In this document: positions 34,578 to 44,748 of the stretch, in pieces
Numbering within the stretch: position 1 is the first letter of the stretch
Layout of the letters: each line of letters opens with the position of its first letter
Assembly (NCBI RefSeq): GCF_902141855.1
Contig: NZ_CABFVH010000003.1
Location: 124,001 to 188,000, forward strand
Direction of reading: 5' to 3'
Origin: Methylobacterium dankookense
GTDB lineage: Bacteria; Pseudomonadota; Alphaproteobacteria; Rhizobiales; Beijerinckiaceae
DNA: 64,000 nt
Notes under the pieces: model-generated
Databases searched by the model: none
Told to the model about the DNA's origin: nothing
The model's input: only the letters and a program-made list of their open reading frames with translations
Translations under genes and position numbers: made by a program

Positions 34578-35492
34578 ATGCCCGCTTCCGCGCCCGCACG
34601 CCCGACATCGCCGCTGCCCTGGCTCGACCGCGCCGGCCGCCTCTCGCTGCTGAAGCTCTGCGCCTTCCTGCTGGTGCTGGCGCCGGGCCTCGAGCTCGCC
34701 TGGGCCTATGCCCACGATGCGCTGGGGGCCAAGCCCATCACCGCCCTCGTCCACGCCACCGGCGAGTGGTCGATGCGGCTGCTCCTCGCCACGCTCGCGG
34801 TGACGCCGCTGCGGCGCGTGGCGAACTGGCCGAAGCTGATCAACCTGCGGCGGATGCTCGGCCTCTCCGCGCTCGCCTACGCGCTGGCCCATCTCGCGCT
34901 CTACGTGACGGACCAGAACTTCGACCTCGCGAAGGTCGTCTCGGAGATCGCGCTGCGCTTCTACCTGACGATCGGCTTCGTCGCGCTCGCCGGCCTGGTC
35001 ATGCTCGGCTGGACCTCCACCGACGCGGCGATCCGGCGGATGGGCCAGGCCTGGAACCGGCTGCACCGGATCGTCTACGGGATCACGGCGCTCGGGCTGC
35101 TCCACTATTTCCTGCAGGCCAAGATCGATGTGACGAACCCGGTCTTCTGGACCGGGCTGTTCCTGCTGCTGATGGGCTGGCGCCTGATGCAGCGGCTGCG
35201 CGCGCCGACGCGGCCCTGGTCGCTGGCGCTGCTCGCAATCGGCACCGCACTGCTCACGGCGCTCCTCGAGGCCGTCTGGTATGGCGTGAAGAGCGGCGTG
35301 CCGGCGAGCCTTGTGCTCGGCGCGAACCTCGATTTCTCCGGGCCGATCCGACCGGCCTGGTGGGTGCTCGGGATCGGCCTGCTGCTGCCGCTCCTCAATC
35401 TCGTGCGCGGCACGCCCGAGGGCGGCAGGGCCGCGACGGCGCGGCGCGCCCCCGGCCTTGTTCCCGCTCGCGCGATGGCGCAGAAGCCCTGA
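34578..35492 (+). CDS. msrQ: Protein-methionine-sulfoxide reductase heme-binding subunit
   Basis: MsrQ (YedZ) is the membrane b-type heme subunit that feeds electrons to periplasmic MsrP. The 304-residue protein has six or more hydrophobic helices. Family blocks include TGEWSMRLLLATLAVTPLRR, NLRRMLGLSALAYALAHLAL and AWNRLHRIVYGITALGLLHY, with the heme-ligand histidines in ALAHLAL, RLHRIVY and LLHYFL. The C-terminal 90 residues extend beyond the E. coli form. No msrP gene is adjacent. The ATG at 34578 leaves out a proline-rich leader that is unlikely to be translated. Confidence 0.88.
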   Translation: MPASAPARPTSPLPWLDRAGRLSLLKLCAFLLVLAPGLELAWAYAHDALGAKPITALVHATGEWSMRLLLATLAVTPLRRVANWPKLINLRRMLGLSALAYALAHLALYVTDQNFDLAKVVSEIALRFYLTIGFVALAGLVMLGWTSTDAAIRRMGQAWNRLHRIVYGITALGLLHYFLQAKIDVTNPVFWTGLFLLLMGWRLMQRLRAPTRPWSLALLAIGTALLTALLEAVWYGVKSGVPASLVLGANLDFSGPIRPAWWVLGIGLLLPLLNLVRGTPEGGRAATARRAPGLVPARAMAQKP

Positions 35493-35528
35493 CCGCGGCC
35501 GCCCGGGCCGCGCTGGGGAAAAAATCCC

Positions 35529-35837
35529 ATGCGGAACACGGTCCTGGCCTGCGCGCTCCTCCTGTCGGGGCCGGCCGCGGCGGCCTGCACGGCGCCCGCG
35601 CCGCCCCCCGTGGCGGAACGCCCGGAGAAGCCGCCGCTCCCGCAGAAGCCCGCTTGCCTCGACGCCAAGGGCGGATGCCCGGGCTGGGAGGCCTATACCT
35701 ACAATGACCAGATCAAGGCCTATAACGTCCAGGCTCAGGCCTTCCGGCCGCTGGCCGAGGCCTATCTGAAGAAGCTCAACGCCTACGTGAAGGCGGCCAA
35801 CGACTACGCCCAGTGCGAGGTGAAGACGCTGCAGTAG
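35529..35837 (+). CDS. Small secreted hypothetical protein
   Basis: A 102-residue protein with a signal peptide (MRNTVLACALLLSGPAAAAC). After a proline-rich linker the mature protein has Cys residues in PACLDAKGGCPGW and near the C-terminus (YAQCEVKTL), and a helical tail. The Cys at position 20 could be a lipobox-like site, but SGPAAAAC is not a good match. GGGGAAAA just upstream of the ATG serves as ribosome site. It follows msrQ by 36 bases and may be co-transcribed. The family is not known to me. Confidence 0.65.
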   Translation: MRNTVLACALLLSGPAAAACTAPAPPPVAERPEKPPLPQKPACLDAKGGCPGWEAYTYNDQIKAYNVQAQAFRPLAEAYLKKLNAYVKAANDYAQCEVKTLQ

Positions 35838-35877
35838 CGCCGACCGGCTGCACGCGAATCGTGCTAGGCTCGGCCTC

Positions 35878-36432
35878 ATGAGCGCAGAGCCGAAGCCGCG
35901 AATGAGCGTGGACGAGTTCCTGGCCTGGGCCGAGGACCGGCCGGGACGCTACGAGCTCCGGAACGGCCGCGTCGTCGGCATGTCGCTGGAGCGGGCGCGC
36001 CACGCCGACGTCAAGTTCGCCGTGCAGGCCGCCCTGAAAGCGGCGATCCGGCGCGACGGGCTGCCCGGCCGTATGCTGCCGGACGGCATGACCGTCCGGA
36101 TCGACCAGGACACCGCCTACGAGCCGGACGCGCTCGTCTATTGCGGGCCGCGCCTCGACCCGGGTGCCGTGGAGGTTCCGAACCCCGTCGTCCTCGTGGA
36201 GGTGCTCTCGCCGAGCACGCGGGGCGTGGACAGCGGCGAGAAGTTCTCCGGCTATTTCCGCCTGCCGAGCGTGCAGCACTACCTCCTCGTGGATCCGGAG
36301 CGCCGCGTCGTCGTCCACCACAGGCGCGGGGACGGCGACCTCATCCTGTCGCGCATCGTCTCCGAGGGCACCCTGACCCTCGATCCGCCGGGCCTCGGCC
36401 TCGCGCTCGCGGAGCTGTTCGAGGATCTCTGA
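35878..36432 (+). CDS. Uma2-family putative endonuclease
   Basis: A 184-residue protein of the Uma2 (DUF820) family, which has a restriction-endonuclease-like fold. The expected acidic core is present: MSVDEFLAWAEDRPGRYELR at the N-terminus, the YEPDALVY strand with its Asp, and the E-x-L motif in VLVEVLSPSTRG. The role of these proteins is poorly known. Here it is a single copy, 40 bases after a small secreted protein and 90 before the kinase gene. Confidence 0.85.
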   Translation: MSAEPKPRMSVDEFLAWAEDRPGRYELRNGRVVGMSLERARHADVKFAVQAALKAAIRRDGLPGRMLPDGMTVRIDQDTAYEPDALVYCGPRLDPGAVEVPNPVVLVEVLSPSTRGVDSGEKFSGYFRLPSVQHYLLVDPERRVVVHHRRGDGDLILSRIVSEGTLTLDPPGLGLALAELFEDL

Positions 36433-36522
36433 CGCGCTCCGCAGGGGCGCGGTGCGATTCTCCTGGCTTGACCGGCCGATGAGCCGATGCGACAGCCCGG
36501 CAAACCGCAGCAGGATTCCCGG

Positions 36523-37536
36523 ATGACCGCTCCCCTCGACCTCCTCGTGCTCGGCAACGCCATCGTCGATCTGATCGCGCGCACCGAGGAAGACTTCCTG
36601 ACGGCGCAGGACGTGACAAAGGGGGCGATGCAGCTCATCGACGAGCCCCGGGCCGAATCCCTGTTCGACGCGATGGGGCCGACCACCGTGGTCTCGGGCG
36701 GCTCGGGCGCCAACACGGCGGTCGGCGCGGCCATGCTGGGGGCGAAGACCGCCTTCATCGGCAAGGTCCGCGACGACGAGCTCGGCGGCCTCTACGCGCA
36801 CGAGCTGAAGGCCGCGGGCGTCGGCTTCCCCGTGGTCGCTGCCACCGAGGGGCCGGCCACGGCGCGCTGCTTCGTGCTGGTCACGCCGGACGGCGAGCGC
36901 ACCATGAGCACCTATCTCGGCGCCTGCCAGGGCCTCTCGCCCGCGGATGTCGAGCCCGCCGTGGTGGAGAGCGCCCGCGTCACCTACCTCGAGGGCTATC
37001 TCTGGGATCCGCCGGCCGCCAAGGAGGCCTTCCGCAAGGCGGTGAAGATCGCCCACGGCGCCGGCAACGCCGTGGCGCTGACCCTCTCCGACGCCTTCTG
37101 CGTCGGCCGCTACCGCGAGGAGTTCCTGGGGCTCATCCGCGACGGCAGCATCGACATCCTGTTCGCCAATATCGGCGAGCTGAAGAGCCTCTACGAGACC
37201 GAGGATGCCGAGGCCGCGGTGAAGGCGCTGCGCGAGGAGCGCAACGGCCGGGGCATCCACCTGCTCGGCCTCGTCACCCGCTCCGAGGAGGGCGCGCTGG
37301 TGGTGAAGGGCGGCGAGGTCCGCTCCGTGCCCGCCACCCCCGTGGAGACTGTGGTGGACACCACCGGCGCGGGCGACCTGTTCGCGGCGGGCTTCCTCGC
37401 CGGCCATGCCCGCGGCCTCGACAACGTCGCCTGCGCCCGGCTCGGCGTGCTGGCGGCGGGCCAGGTCATCCAGCATATCGGCGCCCGCCCGCAGGTCGAC
37501 CTCGTGACGCTCGCCAAGGAGAAGGGGCTGCTCTGA
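36523..37536 (+). CDS. PfkB-family carbohydrate/adenosine kinase
   Basis: A PfkB (ribokinase) family kinase of 337 residues, close to adenosine-kinase-type members of alphaproteobacteria. The first family signature is in GGSGANTAVGAAMLGAKTAF. The second, DTTGAGDLFAAGFLAG near residue 285, holds the catalytic Asp of the GAGD anion hole. It would phosphorylate a nucleoside or sugar with ATP. The ATG at 36523, with CAGGA upstream, is preferred over 36487. The substrate assignment is by general resemblance only. Confidence 0.85.
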   Translation: MTAPLDLLVLGNAIVDLIARTEEDFLTAQDVTKGAMQLIDEPRAESLFDAMGPTTVVSGGSGANTAVGAAMLGAKTAFIGKVRDDELGGLYAHELKAAGVGFPVVAATEGPATARCFVLVTPDGERTMSTYLGACQGLSPADVEPAVVESARVTYLEGYLWDPPAAKEAFRKAVKIAHGAGNAVALTLSDAFCVGRYREEFLGLIRDGSIDILFANIGELKSLYETEDAEAAVKALREERNGRGIHLLGLVTRSEEGALVVKGGEVRSVPATPVETVVDTTGAGDLFAAGFLAGHARGLDNVACARLGVLAAGQVIQHIGARPQVDLVTLAKEKGLL

Positions 37537-37595
37537 GGGGCCCCGGTCCCGCCCGCTTCACGAACCGCCTTTCCCTTCACGGCCAGAGAGGAAGC

Positions 37596-37700
37596 GGCGC
37601 TGCCGAATGAGGCACGGGTCCCCGCTCCCGAGCGGGAGAGGGCGCGCGACGCGGTTCCTGAACACATCCGGAAGCCGGGCTCCCCGCTCCCGACCCGCTC
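37596..37700. repeat. Family B repeat, short form
   Basis: This element reads GGCGCTGCCGAATGAGGCAC, GGTCCCC, the palindrome CTCCCGAGCGGGAG, then CGGTTCCTGAACACATCCGG. The copy at 44521 has the same two ends but about 120 extra bases between them. A further imperfect hairpin follows to about 37740. It lies between two convergent genes. Confidence 0.7.
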
Positions 37701-37745
37701 CGCGGGTCGATCTCCCGCAATGGGGGGAGGGAGAGGGCCGGTCTG

Positions 37746-38717
37746 TCATGGCCGCAGCAGCACCTTCCCCACCGCCTCGCGGCGCGTGAGGATGCCCATC
37801 GCCTCCGCGTAGTCCTCCAGCGGGTAGACCCCGTGCACCTTGGCGGTGAGCTTCCCCTCCGCCACCCAGGCGAGGAGCTGGCGCTGGTTCTCCTGGTGCG
37901 CCGCCGGGTCGCGGTCGAGGAAGGCGCCCCAGTGGACGCCCTGCACGTCGAGTTCCTTCAGGAGCATCAGGTTGAGGGGCAGGCGCGGGATCTCGCCCGC
38001 CGCGAAGCCGACGACGAGGTAGCGCCCGCGCCAGCGCAGCGCCCGCAGCGCCGGCTCGGCGAAGGCGTCGCCCACCGCGTCGTAGACCACGTCGACCCCG
38101 CCGCCCGAGGCCTCGCGCAGCGCGTCCTTCAGCGTCGCCGGATCGTAGACGAGGCCGATCTCCGCCCCGTGCGCCTTCGCCGCCGCGAGCTTGTCCTCCG
38201 AGGAGGCGCAGGCGATCACCCGCGCGCCCATGAGCCTGCCGAGTTCCACCGCCGCGAGGCCGACGCCGCCCGAGGCGCCGAGCACCGCGAGCCACTCACC
38301 CGGCTGCACCCGCGCCCGGTTGCGCAGGGCGTGGAGCGAGGTGCCGTAGGTGATGGTGAGTCCCGCCGCCTGCTCGTCCGAGACGCCGTCGGGCACCCTG
38401 GTGAGCTGGGCGGGCTCGGCCAGGACGCAGTCGCGGCAGGTGCCGAACTTGGCGTGGACGATCACCCGGTCGCCCACCGCGAAGCCCGCGACCTCCGGCC
38501 CCAGCGCCGCGACGGTGCCGCAGGCCTCGCCGCCCGGCGAGAAGGGCAGGCCCGGCTTCACCTGGTAGCGGCCGGCGATGATCAGCGTGTCGAAGAAGTT
38601 GAGCGCGGCGACATGCACCCGCACCAGGACCTGGCCGGGCCCGGGCACCGGATCGGCCAGGGTCTCGATGCCCAGATCCTCCGGCTTCCCCAGCTTCGTG
38701 CACAGCAGGGCCCGCAT
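37746..38717 (-). CDS. NADPH:quinone oxidoreductase (zinc-free MDR)
   Basis: A medium-chain dehydrogenase/reductase of 323 residues without the zinc-binding cysteines, of the quinone oxidoreductase type. The N-terminal GroES-like domain has HVAALNFFDTLIIAGRYQ and PFSPGGEACGTV. The Rossmann domain has the NADPH loop GASGGVGLAAVELGRLMGA near residue 145. It reduces quinones or enoyl compounds in the cytoplasm. It reads in the same direction as ubiG, which ends 74 bases before its ATG. Confidence 0.9.
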   Translation of the reverse strand: MRALLCTKLGKPEDLGIETLADPVPGPGQVLVRVHVAALNFFDTLIIAGRYQVKPGLPFSPGGEACGTVAALGPEVAGFAVGDRVIVHAKFGTCRDCVLAEPAQLTRVPDGVSDEQAAGLTITYGTSLHALRNRARVQPGEWLAVLGASGGVGLAAVELGRLMGARVIACASSEDKLAAAKAHGAEIGLVYDPATLKDALREASGGGVDVVYDAVGDAFAEPALRALRWRGRYLVVGFAAGEIPRLPLNLMLLKELDVQGVHWGAFLDRDPAAHQENQRQLLAWVAEGKLTAKVHGVYPLEDYAEAMGILTRREAVGKVLLRP

Positions 38718-38791
38718 CGCGTCCTCCTCGATTCTCGTTCAGCGGCGCATGCCCGGGACCCGCCGGTCCCGCAAGGGTTCGAGCGCGCGGT

Positions 38792-39550
38792 TCAGGCCGG
38801 CTTCTCGGCCGCGACCATGTAGTTCACCGCCGCGTCCCGGCTCGGGCGCCAGCCGTCGGTGAGGGGGTTGTAGACGACGCCCGTCGTGTCGACCGGGGTC
38901 ACGCCACCATCCCGCAGCATCCGCTTCAACTCGTCCGGCGTGATGAACTTGTCCCAGTCATGCGTGCCCTTCGGCAGCCAGCCGAGCACGTATTCCGCCC
39001 CGACGATGGCGAGCGCGAAGGAGCGCAGGGTCCGGTTGATGGTGGCCGCGAACAGGAAGCCGCCGGGCTTCACCGCCGCGCAGGCCGCGCGCAGGAAGGC
39101 GGCCGGGTCCGGCACGTGCTCGATCACCTCCATGGCGAGCACCACGTCGAAGCGCGCGCCCTCCCCGGCCACGGCCTCGATCGTGTCGGAGCGGTAGGTC
39201 ACCGGCACGCCCTCGGCCTCCGCATGGGCGCGGGCCACCGCGAGGTTGCGGGCGGCGGGCTCCAGCCCGGTGACCGCGGCGCCGAGCCGGGCGAGCGGCT
39301 CGGACAGGATGCCGCCGCCGCAGCCGATATCGACCACGCTCAGGCCCTCGAGCGCGAAGGGGCGGTCGGGATCGCGCCCGAAATGGCGGCAGGCCCTGTC
39401 GCGGATATAGGCGAGGCGCACCGGGTTGAAGCGGTGCAGCACCCGCATCGGCCCGGCCTCGTCCCACCATGTCGCCGCCAGCGCGTCGAAGCGCGCCACC
39501 TCCGCGGCGTCGACCCGACCCTGCTGTCCGTCCGTTCCCGCCTCGGCCAT
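38792..39550 (-). CDS. ubiG: 3-demethylubiquinol/polyprenyl-dihydroxybenzoate O-methyltransferase
   Basis: UbiG performs both O-methylations of ubiquinone synthesis. The 252-residue protein has the SAM-binding motif VVDIGCGGGILSEPLARLGA at about residues 75-94. The N-terminal FDALAATWWDEAGPMRVLHR is typical of UbiG. The motif VLAMEVIEHVPDP and the KGTHDWDKFITP segment complete the match. It is divergent from lysC with about 160 bases between, an arrangement common in Rhizobiales. Confidence 0.95.
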   Translation of the reverse strand: MAEAGTDGQQGRVDAAEVARFDALAATWWDEAGPMRVLHRFNPVRLAYIRDRACRHFGRDPDRPFALEGLSVVDIGCGGGILSEPLARLGAAVTGLEPAARNLAVARAHAEAEGVPVTYRSDTIEAVAGEGARFDVVLAMEVIEHVPDPAAFLRAACAAVKPGGFLFAATINRTLRSFALAIVGAEYVLGWLPKGTHDWDKFITPDELKRMLRDGGVTPVDTTGVVYNPLTDGWRPSRDAAVNYMVAAEKPA

Positions 39551-39712
39551 GCCCGACCCGTACTCCGTGTTCGGACCGCCTCCAACCTGCCGGTCGGCGT
39601 GTTGACAGCCCCTGCCGCCGCTTGTACCCGCCCGAACCCGACCCGGTACAGACGCGGGACCTCGGGTCCGCGTCGCCGGGTCCGATTCTTCGTGGAACAA
39701 CGCGGACGCGCC

Positions 39713-40948
39713 ATGCCCCGTTTGGTGATGAAGTTCGGCGGCACGTCCGTCGCCAACGTGGACCGGATCCGCAACGTGGCCGCCCACGTGGCCCGCGAGG
39801 TCGCCGCCGGCTACGAGGTCGCGGTCGTGGTCTCGGCGATGTCGGGCAAGACCAACGAGCTGGTCGCCTGGGTGAAGGACGCCGACCCAATCTATGCCGA
39901 GGCCGAGTACGACGCGGTCGTCGCCTCGGGCGAGCAGGTGACCTCGGGGCTGCTGGCAGTCGCCCTGCGCAAGATGGGCATCGCGGCCCGCTCCTGGCAG
40001 GGCTGGCAGATCCCGATCCTCACCTCCGACGCGCACGGCTCGGCCCGCATCGCGGAAATCGACGGCGCGCGGCTCGATGCCGGCTTCAAGCGCGGCGAGG
40101 TCGCCGTCATCGCGGGCTTCCAGGGCATGCATGCCGAGACCGGCCGGATCACGACGCTCGGCCGCGGCGGCTCGGATACCAGCGCGGTCGCGGTGGCCGC
40201 CGCCATCGGCGCCGAGCGCTGCGACATCTACACGGACGTGGACGGCGTCTACACGACCGACCCCCGCGTCGTGCCGAAGGCCAAGCGCATGGAGCGCGTG
40301 ACCTTCGAGGAGATGCTGGAGATGGCCTCGCTCGGCGCCAAGGTGCTGCAGGTCCGCTCCGTGGAGCTCGCCATGGTGCACCGGGTGCCGACCACCGTGC
40401 GCTCCTCCTTCGATCCGCCGGACGCGGCCCGTCCCGGCACCCTCATCTGCGACGAGGACGACATCGTGGAACAGCAGATCATCACCGGGATCGCCTTCTC
40501 GCGGGACGAGGCGCAGATCACGCTGCGCCGCGTGAAGGACAGCCCCGGCGTCGCCGCGGCGATCTTCGGCCCGCTGGCGGACGCCAACATCAACGTCGAC
40601 ATGATCATCCAGACCGTGTCGGGCGACCAGTCGACCACCGACATGACCTTCACGGTCCCGGCCGCCGATTACGAGCGCACCCGCACCGTGCTGGAGGCGC
40701 AGGCCGAGACGATCGGCTTCGCGCAGATCGAGGGCGCCACCGACGTGGTGAAGGTCTCGGCGATCGGCGTCGGCATGCGCTCCCATGCGGGCGTGGCGGC
40801 CAAGGCCTTCCGGGCGCTCGCCCAGAAGGGGATCAACATCCGCGCCATCACCACCTCGGAGATCAAGTTCTCCGTCCTCATCGACGCGGCCTATACGGAG
40901 CTTGCCGTTCGCACGCTCCACTCGCTATACGGCCTCGATCAGGCCTGA
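39713..40948 (+). CDS. lysC: Aspartate kinase
   Basis: Aspartokinase phosphorylates aspartate, the first step to lysine, threonine, methionine and diaminopimelate. The 411-residue monofunctional form has the kinase motif VMKFGGTSVANVDRIRNVA at the N-terminus, the catalytic TLGRGGSDTSAVAVAAA and two ACT domains after residue 265, where feedback inhibitors bind. An internal start in this gene type often yields a small subunit from the C-terminal part; I did not identify it here. The gene is followed by ptsP, prfA and prmC, a common Rhizobiales order. Confidence 0.96.
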   Translation: MPRLVMKFGGTSVANVDRIRNVAAHVAREVAAGYEVAVVVSAMSGKTNELVAWVKDADPIYAEAEYDAVVASGEQVTSGLLAVALRKMGIAARSWQGWQIPILTSDAHGSARIAEIDGARLDAGFKRGEVAVIAGFQGMHAETGRITTLGRGGSDTSAVAVAAAIGAERCDIYTDVDGVYTTDPRVVPKAKRMERVTFEEMLEMASLGAKVLQVRSVELAMVHRVPTTVRSSFDPPDAARPGTLICDEDDIVEQQIITGIAFSRDEAQITLRRVKDSPGVAAAIFGPLADANINVDMIIQTVSGDQSTTDMTFTVPAADYERTRTVLEAQAETIGFAQIEGATDVVKVSAIGVGMRSHAGVAAKAFRALAQKGINIRAITTSEIKFSVLIDAAYTELAVRTLHSLYGLDQA

Positions 40949-41045
40949 CCCTCGGGGAGGGCGCCAGGGGGCGAAGGCCGTCTGGCGTCAAGGTTGCAGG
41001 ACTGACCGACGCCGCACCGGCCCCTGACGCTGGAATGACGAGACC

Positions 41046-43310
41046 ATGCCCGCTGCGCCCGGAGGCCCGCGCCTGCTGCTGCGCCGCCTTCGCGAAGCGA
41101 TGGCGGAGCCGGTCAGCCCCCAGGCGCGCCTCGACCGCATCGTCGTCCTGATCGCGGCCAACGTCGTCGCCGAGGTCTGCTCGGTCTACGTGCTGCGCGA
41201 CGACAACGTCCTCGAGCTGTTCGCCACCGAAGGCCTGAACCGCGAGGCGGTCCACCTCACCCGCATGCGCGCGGACGAGGGCCTCGTCGGCCTGATCGCC
41301 AAGACGGCCGAGCCTTTGGCCCTCTCCGACGCGCAGCAGCACCCGGCCTTCTCCTACCGTCCGGAGACGGGGGAAGAGGCCTTCCACGCCTTCCTCGGCG
41401 TGCCGCTGCTGCGGGCCGGCAACACGCTCGGCGTGCTCACCGTCCAGAACAAGACCTACCGGGTCTATTCCGAGGAGGAGATCGAGGCGCTCCAGACCAC
41501 CGCGATGGTGCTCTCGGAGATGATCGCCTCGGGCGAGCTGCAGGGCCTCGCCCCCGATGCCGGCACCGCGGCGCGGCGCGCCATCAGCGTGCGCGGCACC
41601 GTGCTCGCCGAGGGGATCGGCCTCGGCTACGTGGTGCTGCACGAGCCGCGCATCGTCGTGAAGACGCTGATCGCCGAGAACAGCGAGCGCGAGATGACGC
41701 GGCTGGAGACGGCGATCGAGAACGTGCGCTCGGCCATCGACGCCCTGGTCGAGCGCGGCGACAAGATGGGCACGGCCGAGTCCCGCGAGGTGCTGGAGAC
41801 CGTGCGCATGTTCGCCCACGACAAGGGCTGGCTGCGCCGGATGCGCGAGGCGGTGGGCTCGGGCCTCACCGCCGAGGCCGCGGTGGAGCGGGTTCAGTCC
41901 GACAACCGCGCCCGGATGGTGCGCCAGAGCGACCCCTATCTGCGCGACCGCCTGCACGACCTCGACGACCTCGCCAACCGCGTGATGCGCGAGCTCGTCG
42001 GCCACGAGGCCGTGGGCCTGCCCGGGATGCTGCCCGAGAACGCGATCCTCGTCGCCCGCTCGATGGGCCCGGCCGCGCTGCTCGACTACGAGCCGGGCCG
42101 CCTGCGCGGCCTCGTGCTGGAGGAAGGCGGGCCGACGAGCCACGTCGCCATCGTCGCCCGGGCGCTCGGCATCCCGGCGGTGAGCGAGATCGAGAACGCG
42201 GCCGCGCTCTGCGATTCCGGCGACGCCATCATCGTGGACGGCGTGGGGGGCGAGGTGCATGTCCGCCCCGGCCCCGAGGTCGAGGCCTCCTATGCCGAGA
42301 TGGTGCGCCTGCGCGCCCGCCGGCAGGAGCAGTACCGGGCGCTGCGCGACGTGCCGGCGATCACCCGGGACGGGGTGCGCATCGGCCTCCACCTCAATGC
42401 GGGGCTCCTCGTCGATCTCGGCCATCTCGTCGAGACGGGGGCGGAGGGCGTCGGCCTGTTCCGCACCGAATTGCAGTTCATGGTGGCGCAGCGCATGCCG
42501 TCGGCGGCCGAGCAGCAGGCGCTCTACCGCGCCGTGCTCACCGCCTCCGGCGACAAGCCCGTCACCATCCGGACGCTCGACATCGGCGGCGACAAGATCC
42601 TGCCCTACATGCCCAAGCTCGAGGAGGAGAACCCGGCCCTGGGCTGGCGGGCGATCCGGATCGGGCTCGACCGGCCGGCGCTCCTGCGCGTGCAGCTGCG
42701 CGCCCTGCTCAAGGCCTCGGACGGGCACCCGCTCAAGATCATGTTCCCCATGGTCGCCACGGTCGACGAGTTCGTGCGGGCGCGGGCCATCGTCGACCGC
42801 GAGAAGGCGCATCTGCGCCGCCACGGCTACACCCTGCCGGTGGATTGCCAGCTCGGCGCCATGGTCGAGGTGCCCTCGCTCCTGTTCCAGATCGACGAGA
42901 TCGCCCGCGAGGCGGACTTCCTCTCGGTCGGCTCGAACGACCTGATGCAGTTCCTGTTCGCGGTCGACCGCGAGAACCGGCGCGTGGCCGACCGCTTCGA
43001 CCCGCTCTCCGTGGCCGCGATGCGCGCCTTCCGGCTGATCGCCGAGCGGGGCGCGGCGGCCAATTGCCCGGTCACGGTCTGCGGCGAGATCGGCGGCCGC
43101 CCGCTCGACGCGATGGCCCTGGTCGGCCTGGGCTTCCGCAACTTCTCGATGTCGCCGGCCGCGATCGGCCCGGTGAAGGCGATGGTGCTCTCCATCGAGG
43201 CCGCGGCGGTCGCCGAGCTGATCGACACCGAGATGGCGCGGATGCACGACGGCGACAGCCTGCGCCCGGCGCTGGCGGCCTTCGCGAAGGCGCGCGGCGT
43301 CCCCATCTAG
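41046..43310 (+). CDS. ptsP: PTS-Ntr enzyme I (phosphoenolpyruvate-protein phosphotransferase)
   Basis: Enzyme I of the nitrogen PTS, 754 residues, which passes phosphate from PEP to NPr and on to EIIANtr, signalling nitrogen and potassium state. A GAF domain fills residues 15-165. The enzyme I part follows, with the phosphorylated His in [20 protein letters not shown] near residue 366. The PEP-binding domain has the [11 protein letters not shown] block, [12 protein letters not shown] and the active-site [18 protein letters not shown]. In many bacteria glutamine binds the GAF domain. npr and ptsN are not in the window. Confidence 0.95.
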   Translation: MPAAPGGPRLLLRRLREAMAEPVSPQARLDRIVVLIAANVVAEVCSVYVLRDDNVLELFATEGLNREAVHLTRMRADEGLVGLIAKTAEPLALSDAQQHPAFSYRPETGEEAFHAFLGVPLLRAGNTLGVLTVQNKTYRVYSEEEIEALQTTAMVLSEMIASGELQGLAPDAGTAARRAISVRGTVLAEGIGLGYVVLHEPRIVVKTLIAENSEREMTRLETAIENVRSAIDALVERGDKMGTAESREVLETVRMFAHDKGWLRRMREAVGSGLTAEAAVERVQSDNRARMVRQSDPYLRDRLHDLDDLANRVMRELVGHEAVGLPGMLPENAILVARSMGPAALLDYEPGRLRGLVLEEGGPTSHVAIVARALGIPAVSEIENAAALCDSGDAIIVDGVGGEVHVRPGPEVEASYAEMVRLRARRQEQYRALRDVPAITRDGVRIGLHLNAGLLVDLGHLVETGAEGVGLFRTELQFMVAQRMPSAAEQQALYRAVLTASGDKPVTIRTLDIGGDKILPYMPKLEEENPALGWRAIRIGLDRPALLRVQLRALLKASDGHPLKIMFPMVATVDEFVRARAIVDREKAHLRRHGYTLPVDCQLGAMVEVPSLLFQIDEIAREADFLSVGSNDLMQFLFAVDRENRRVADRFDPLSVAAMRAFRLIAERGAAANCPVTVCGEIGGRPLDAMALVGLGFRNFSMSPAAIGPVKAMVLSIEAAAVAELIDTEMARMHDGDSLRPALAAFAKARGVPI

Positions 43311-43417
43311 AGCCCCTGGTTCGACGCGCTCCCGCGCCGAAGAGGAGCGCCGACCGCACAGGGGCGGCATGCGGCGAAGCCCTTGCGCCGGAACACCTCT
43401 CGGAACACAGCACGGCG

Positions 43418-44503
43418 ATGATCCCGATACCTCCCGAGCGCCTCGACGCGATCCTGACGCGCCACGACATCGTGACCGCGACGCTCGCCGCCGGCACCGT
43501 CGATTCCGAGAGCGTGGTGCAGCTCTCCCGCGAGCTCTCCGACCTCGACCCCGTGGTCGCCGCGATCCACGCCTACCGGGCGGCAGCGGCCAACCTCGCC
43601 GGCATCGAGGCGATGATCGACGAGCCGGGCTCCGACGCCGAGATGCGGGCGCTCGCCGCCGAGGAGAAGCCGGAGGCGGAAGGTGCCCTGCTCAAGGCCC
43701 ATCGCGAGCTCCAGCTCATACTCCTGCCCAAGGACGCGGCCGACGAGAAGAGCGCGATCCTCGAGGTCCGCGCCGGCACCGGCGGCGACGAGGCGGCGCT
43801 CTTCGCGGGCGACCTGTTCCGGATGTACGCCAAATATGCCGAGTCGAAGGGCTGGCGCGTCGAGGTGATCTCGGAGAGCGAGGGCACGATGGGCGGCTAC
43901 CGCGAGGTGGTGGCCGAGGTGAAGGGCCGCGGCGTGTTCGCGCGCCTCAAGTTCGAGAGCGGGGCGCACCGCGTCCAGCGCGTGCCCGAGACCGAGACGC
44001 AGGGGCGCATCCACACTTCCGCCGCCACCGTCGCGGTGCTGCCCGAGGCCGAGGAGGTCGACATCGCGGTCAACGAGGCCGACCTGAAGATCGACACCAT
44101 GCGGGCACAGGGCGCGGGCGGCCAGCACGTCAACAAGACGGAATCGGCCATCCGCATCACGCACATGCCCTCCGGGATCGTAGTCTTCGTCCAGGAGGAG
44201 CGCTCGCAGCACAAGAACCGGGCCCGCGCCATGGCGCTGCTCCGGTCCAAGCTCTACGACGCCGAGCGCTCGGCCAAGGATTCCGCCCGCGCCGCCGACC
44301 GCAAGGCGCAGGTCGGCTCCGGCGACCGCTCGGAGCGCATCCGCACCTACAACTTCCCGCAGGGGCGCGTCACCGACCACCGCATCAACCTGACGCTGTA
44401 CAAGCTGGAGGAGGTGCTCGCCGGCCCGGCCCTCGACGACCTCGTCGATGCCCTGGTGACCGAGCACCAGGCGGAGCTGCTGGCCGCCGAGGGGATGGCG
44501 TGA
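43418..44503 (+). CDS. prfA: Peptide chain release factor 1
   Basis: RF1 ends translation at UAA and UAG. The 361-residue protein has the GGQ peptidyl-tRNA hydrolysis motif in [20 protein letters not shown] near residue 235. The stop-codon-recognition region carries [17 protein letters not shown], in place of the PxT motif region of the family. ATG 43418 matches the usual N-terminus ([10 protein letters not shown]). Its modifying enzyme PrmC is encoded next, 245 bases on, past a family B repeat. Confidence 0.96.
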   Translation: MIPIPPERLDAILTRHDIVTATLAAGTVDSESVVQLSRELSDLDPVVAAIHAYRAAAANLAGIEAMIDEPGSDAEMRALAAEEKPEAEGALLKAHRELQLILLPKDAADEKSAILEVRAGTGGDEAALFAGDLFRMYAKYAESKGWRVEVISESEGTMGGYREVVAEVKGRGVFARLKFESGAHRVQRVPETETQGRIHTSAATVAVLPEAEEVDIAVNEADLKIDTMRAQGAGGQHVNKTESAIRITHMPSGIVVFVQEERSQHKNRARAMALLRSKLYDAERSAKDSARAADRKAQVGSGDRSERIRTYNFPQGRVTDHRINLTLYKLEEVLAGPALDDLVDALVTEHQAELLAAEGMA

Positions 44504-44520
44504 GCGGGGATCGGGAGCGA

Positions 44521-44735
44521 GGTGCGACGCTGCCGAACGAGGCGCGGGTCCCCTCTCCCGAGCGGGAGAGGGACAGGGTGAGGGTCGAGAACGGCCCGGA
44601 TGAGACTCTCTATGAGCCGCCGCACCGTCGCGCCCACTCCGTAGAGTTCTCGACCCTCACCCCAGCCCTCTCCCGAACGGGAGAGGGGGCGCGTCACGGT
44701 TCCTGCGCGCATCCGGAAGCTGGGCCACCCTCCTC
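44521..44735. repeat. Family B repeat, long form
   Basis: About 215 bases between prfA and prmC that form a large inverted repeat. CTCTCCCGAGCGGGAGAGGG, ACAGGGTGAGGGTCGAGAAC on the left faces GTTCTCGACCCTCACCCCAG and CTCTCCCGAACGGGAGAGGG on the right, with about 65 bases between. Both ends match the shorter copy at 37596. If transcribed, the arms could fold into one long hairpin between the two genes. Confidence 0.75.
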
Positions 44736-44748
44736 CGCGGAGCGGCGC

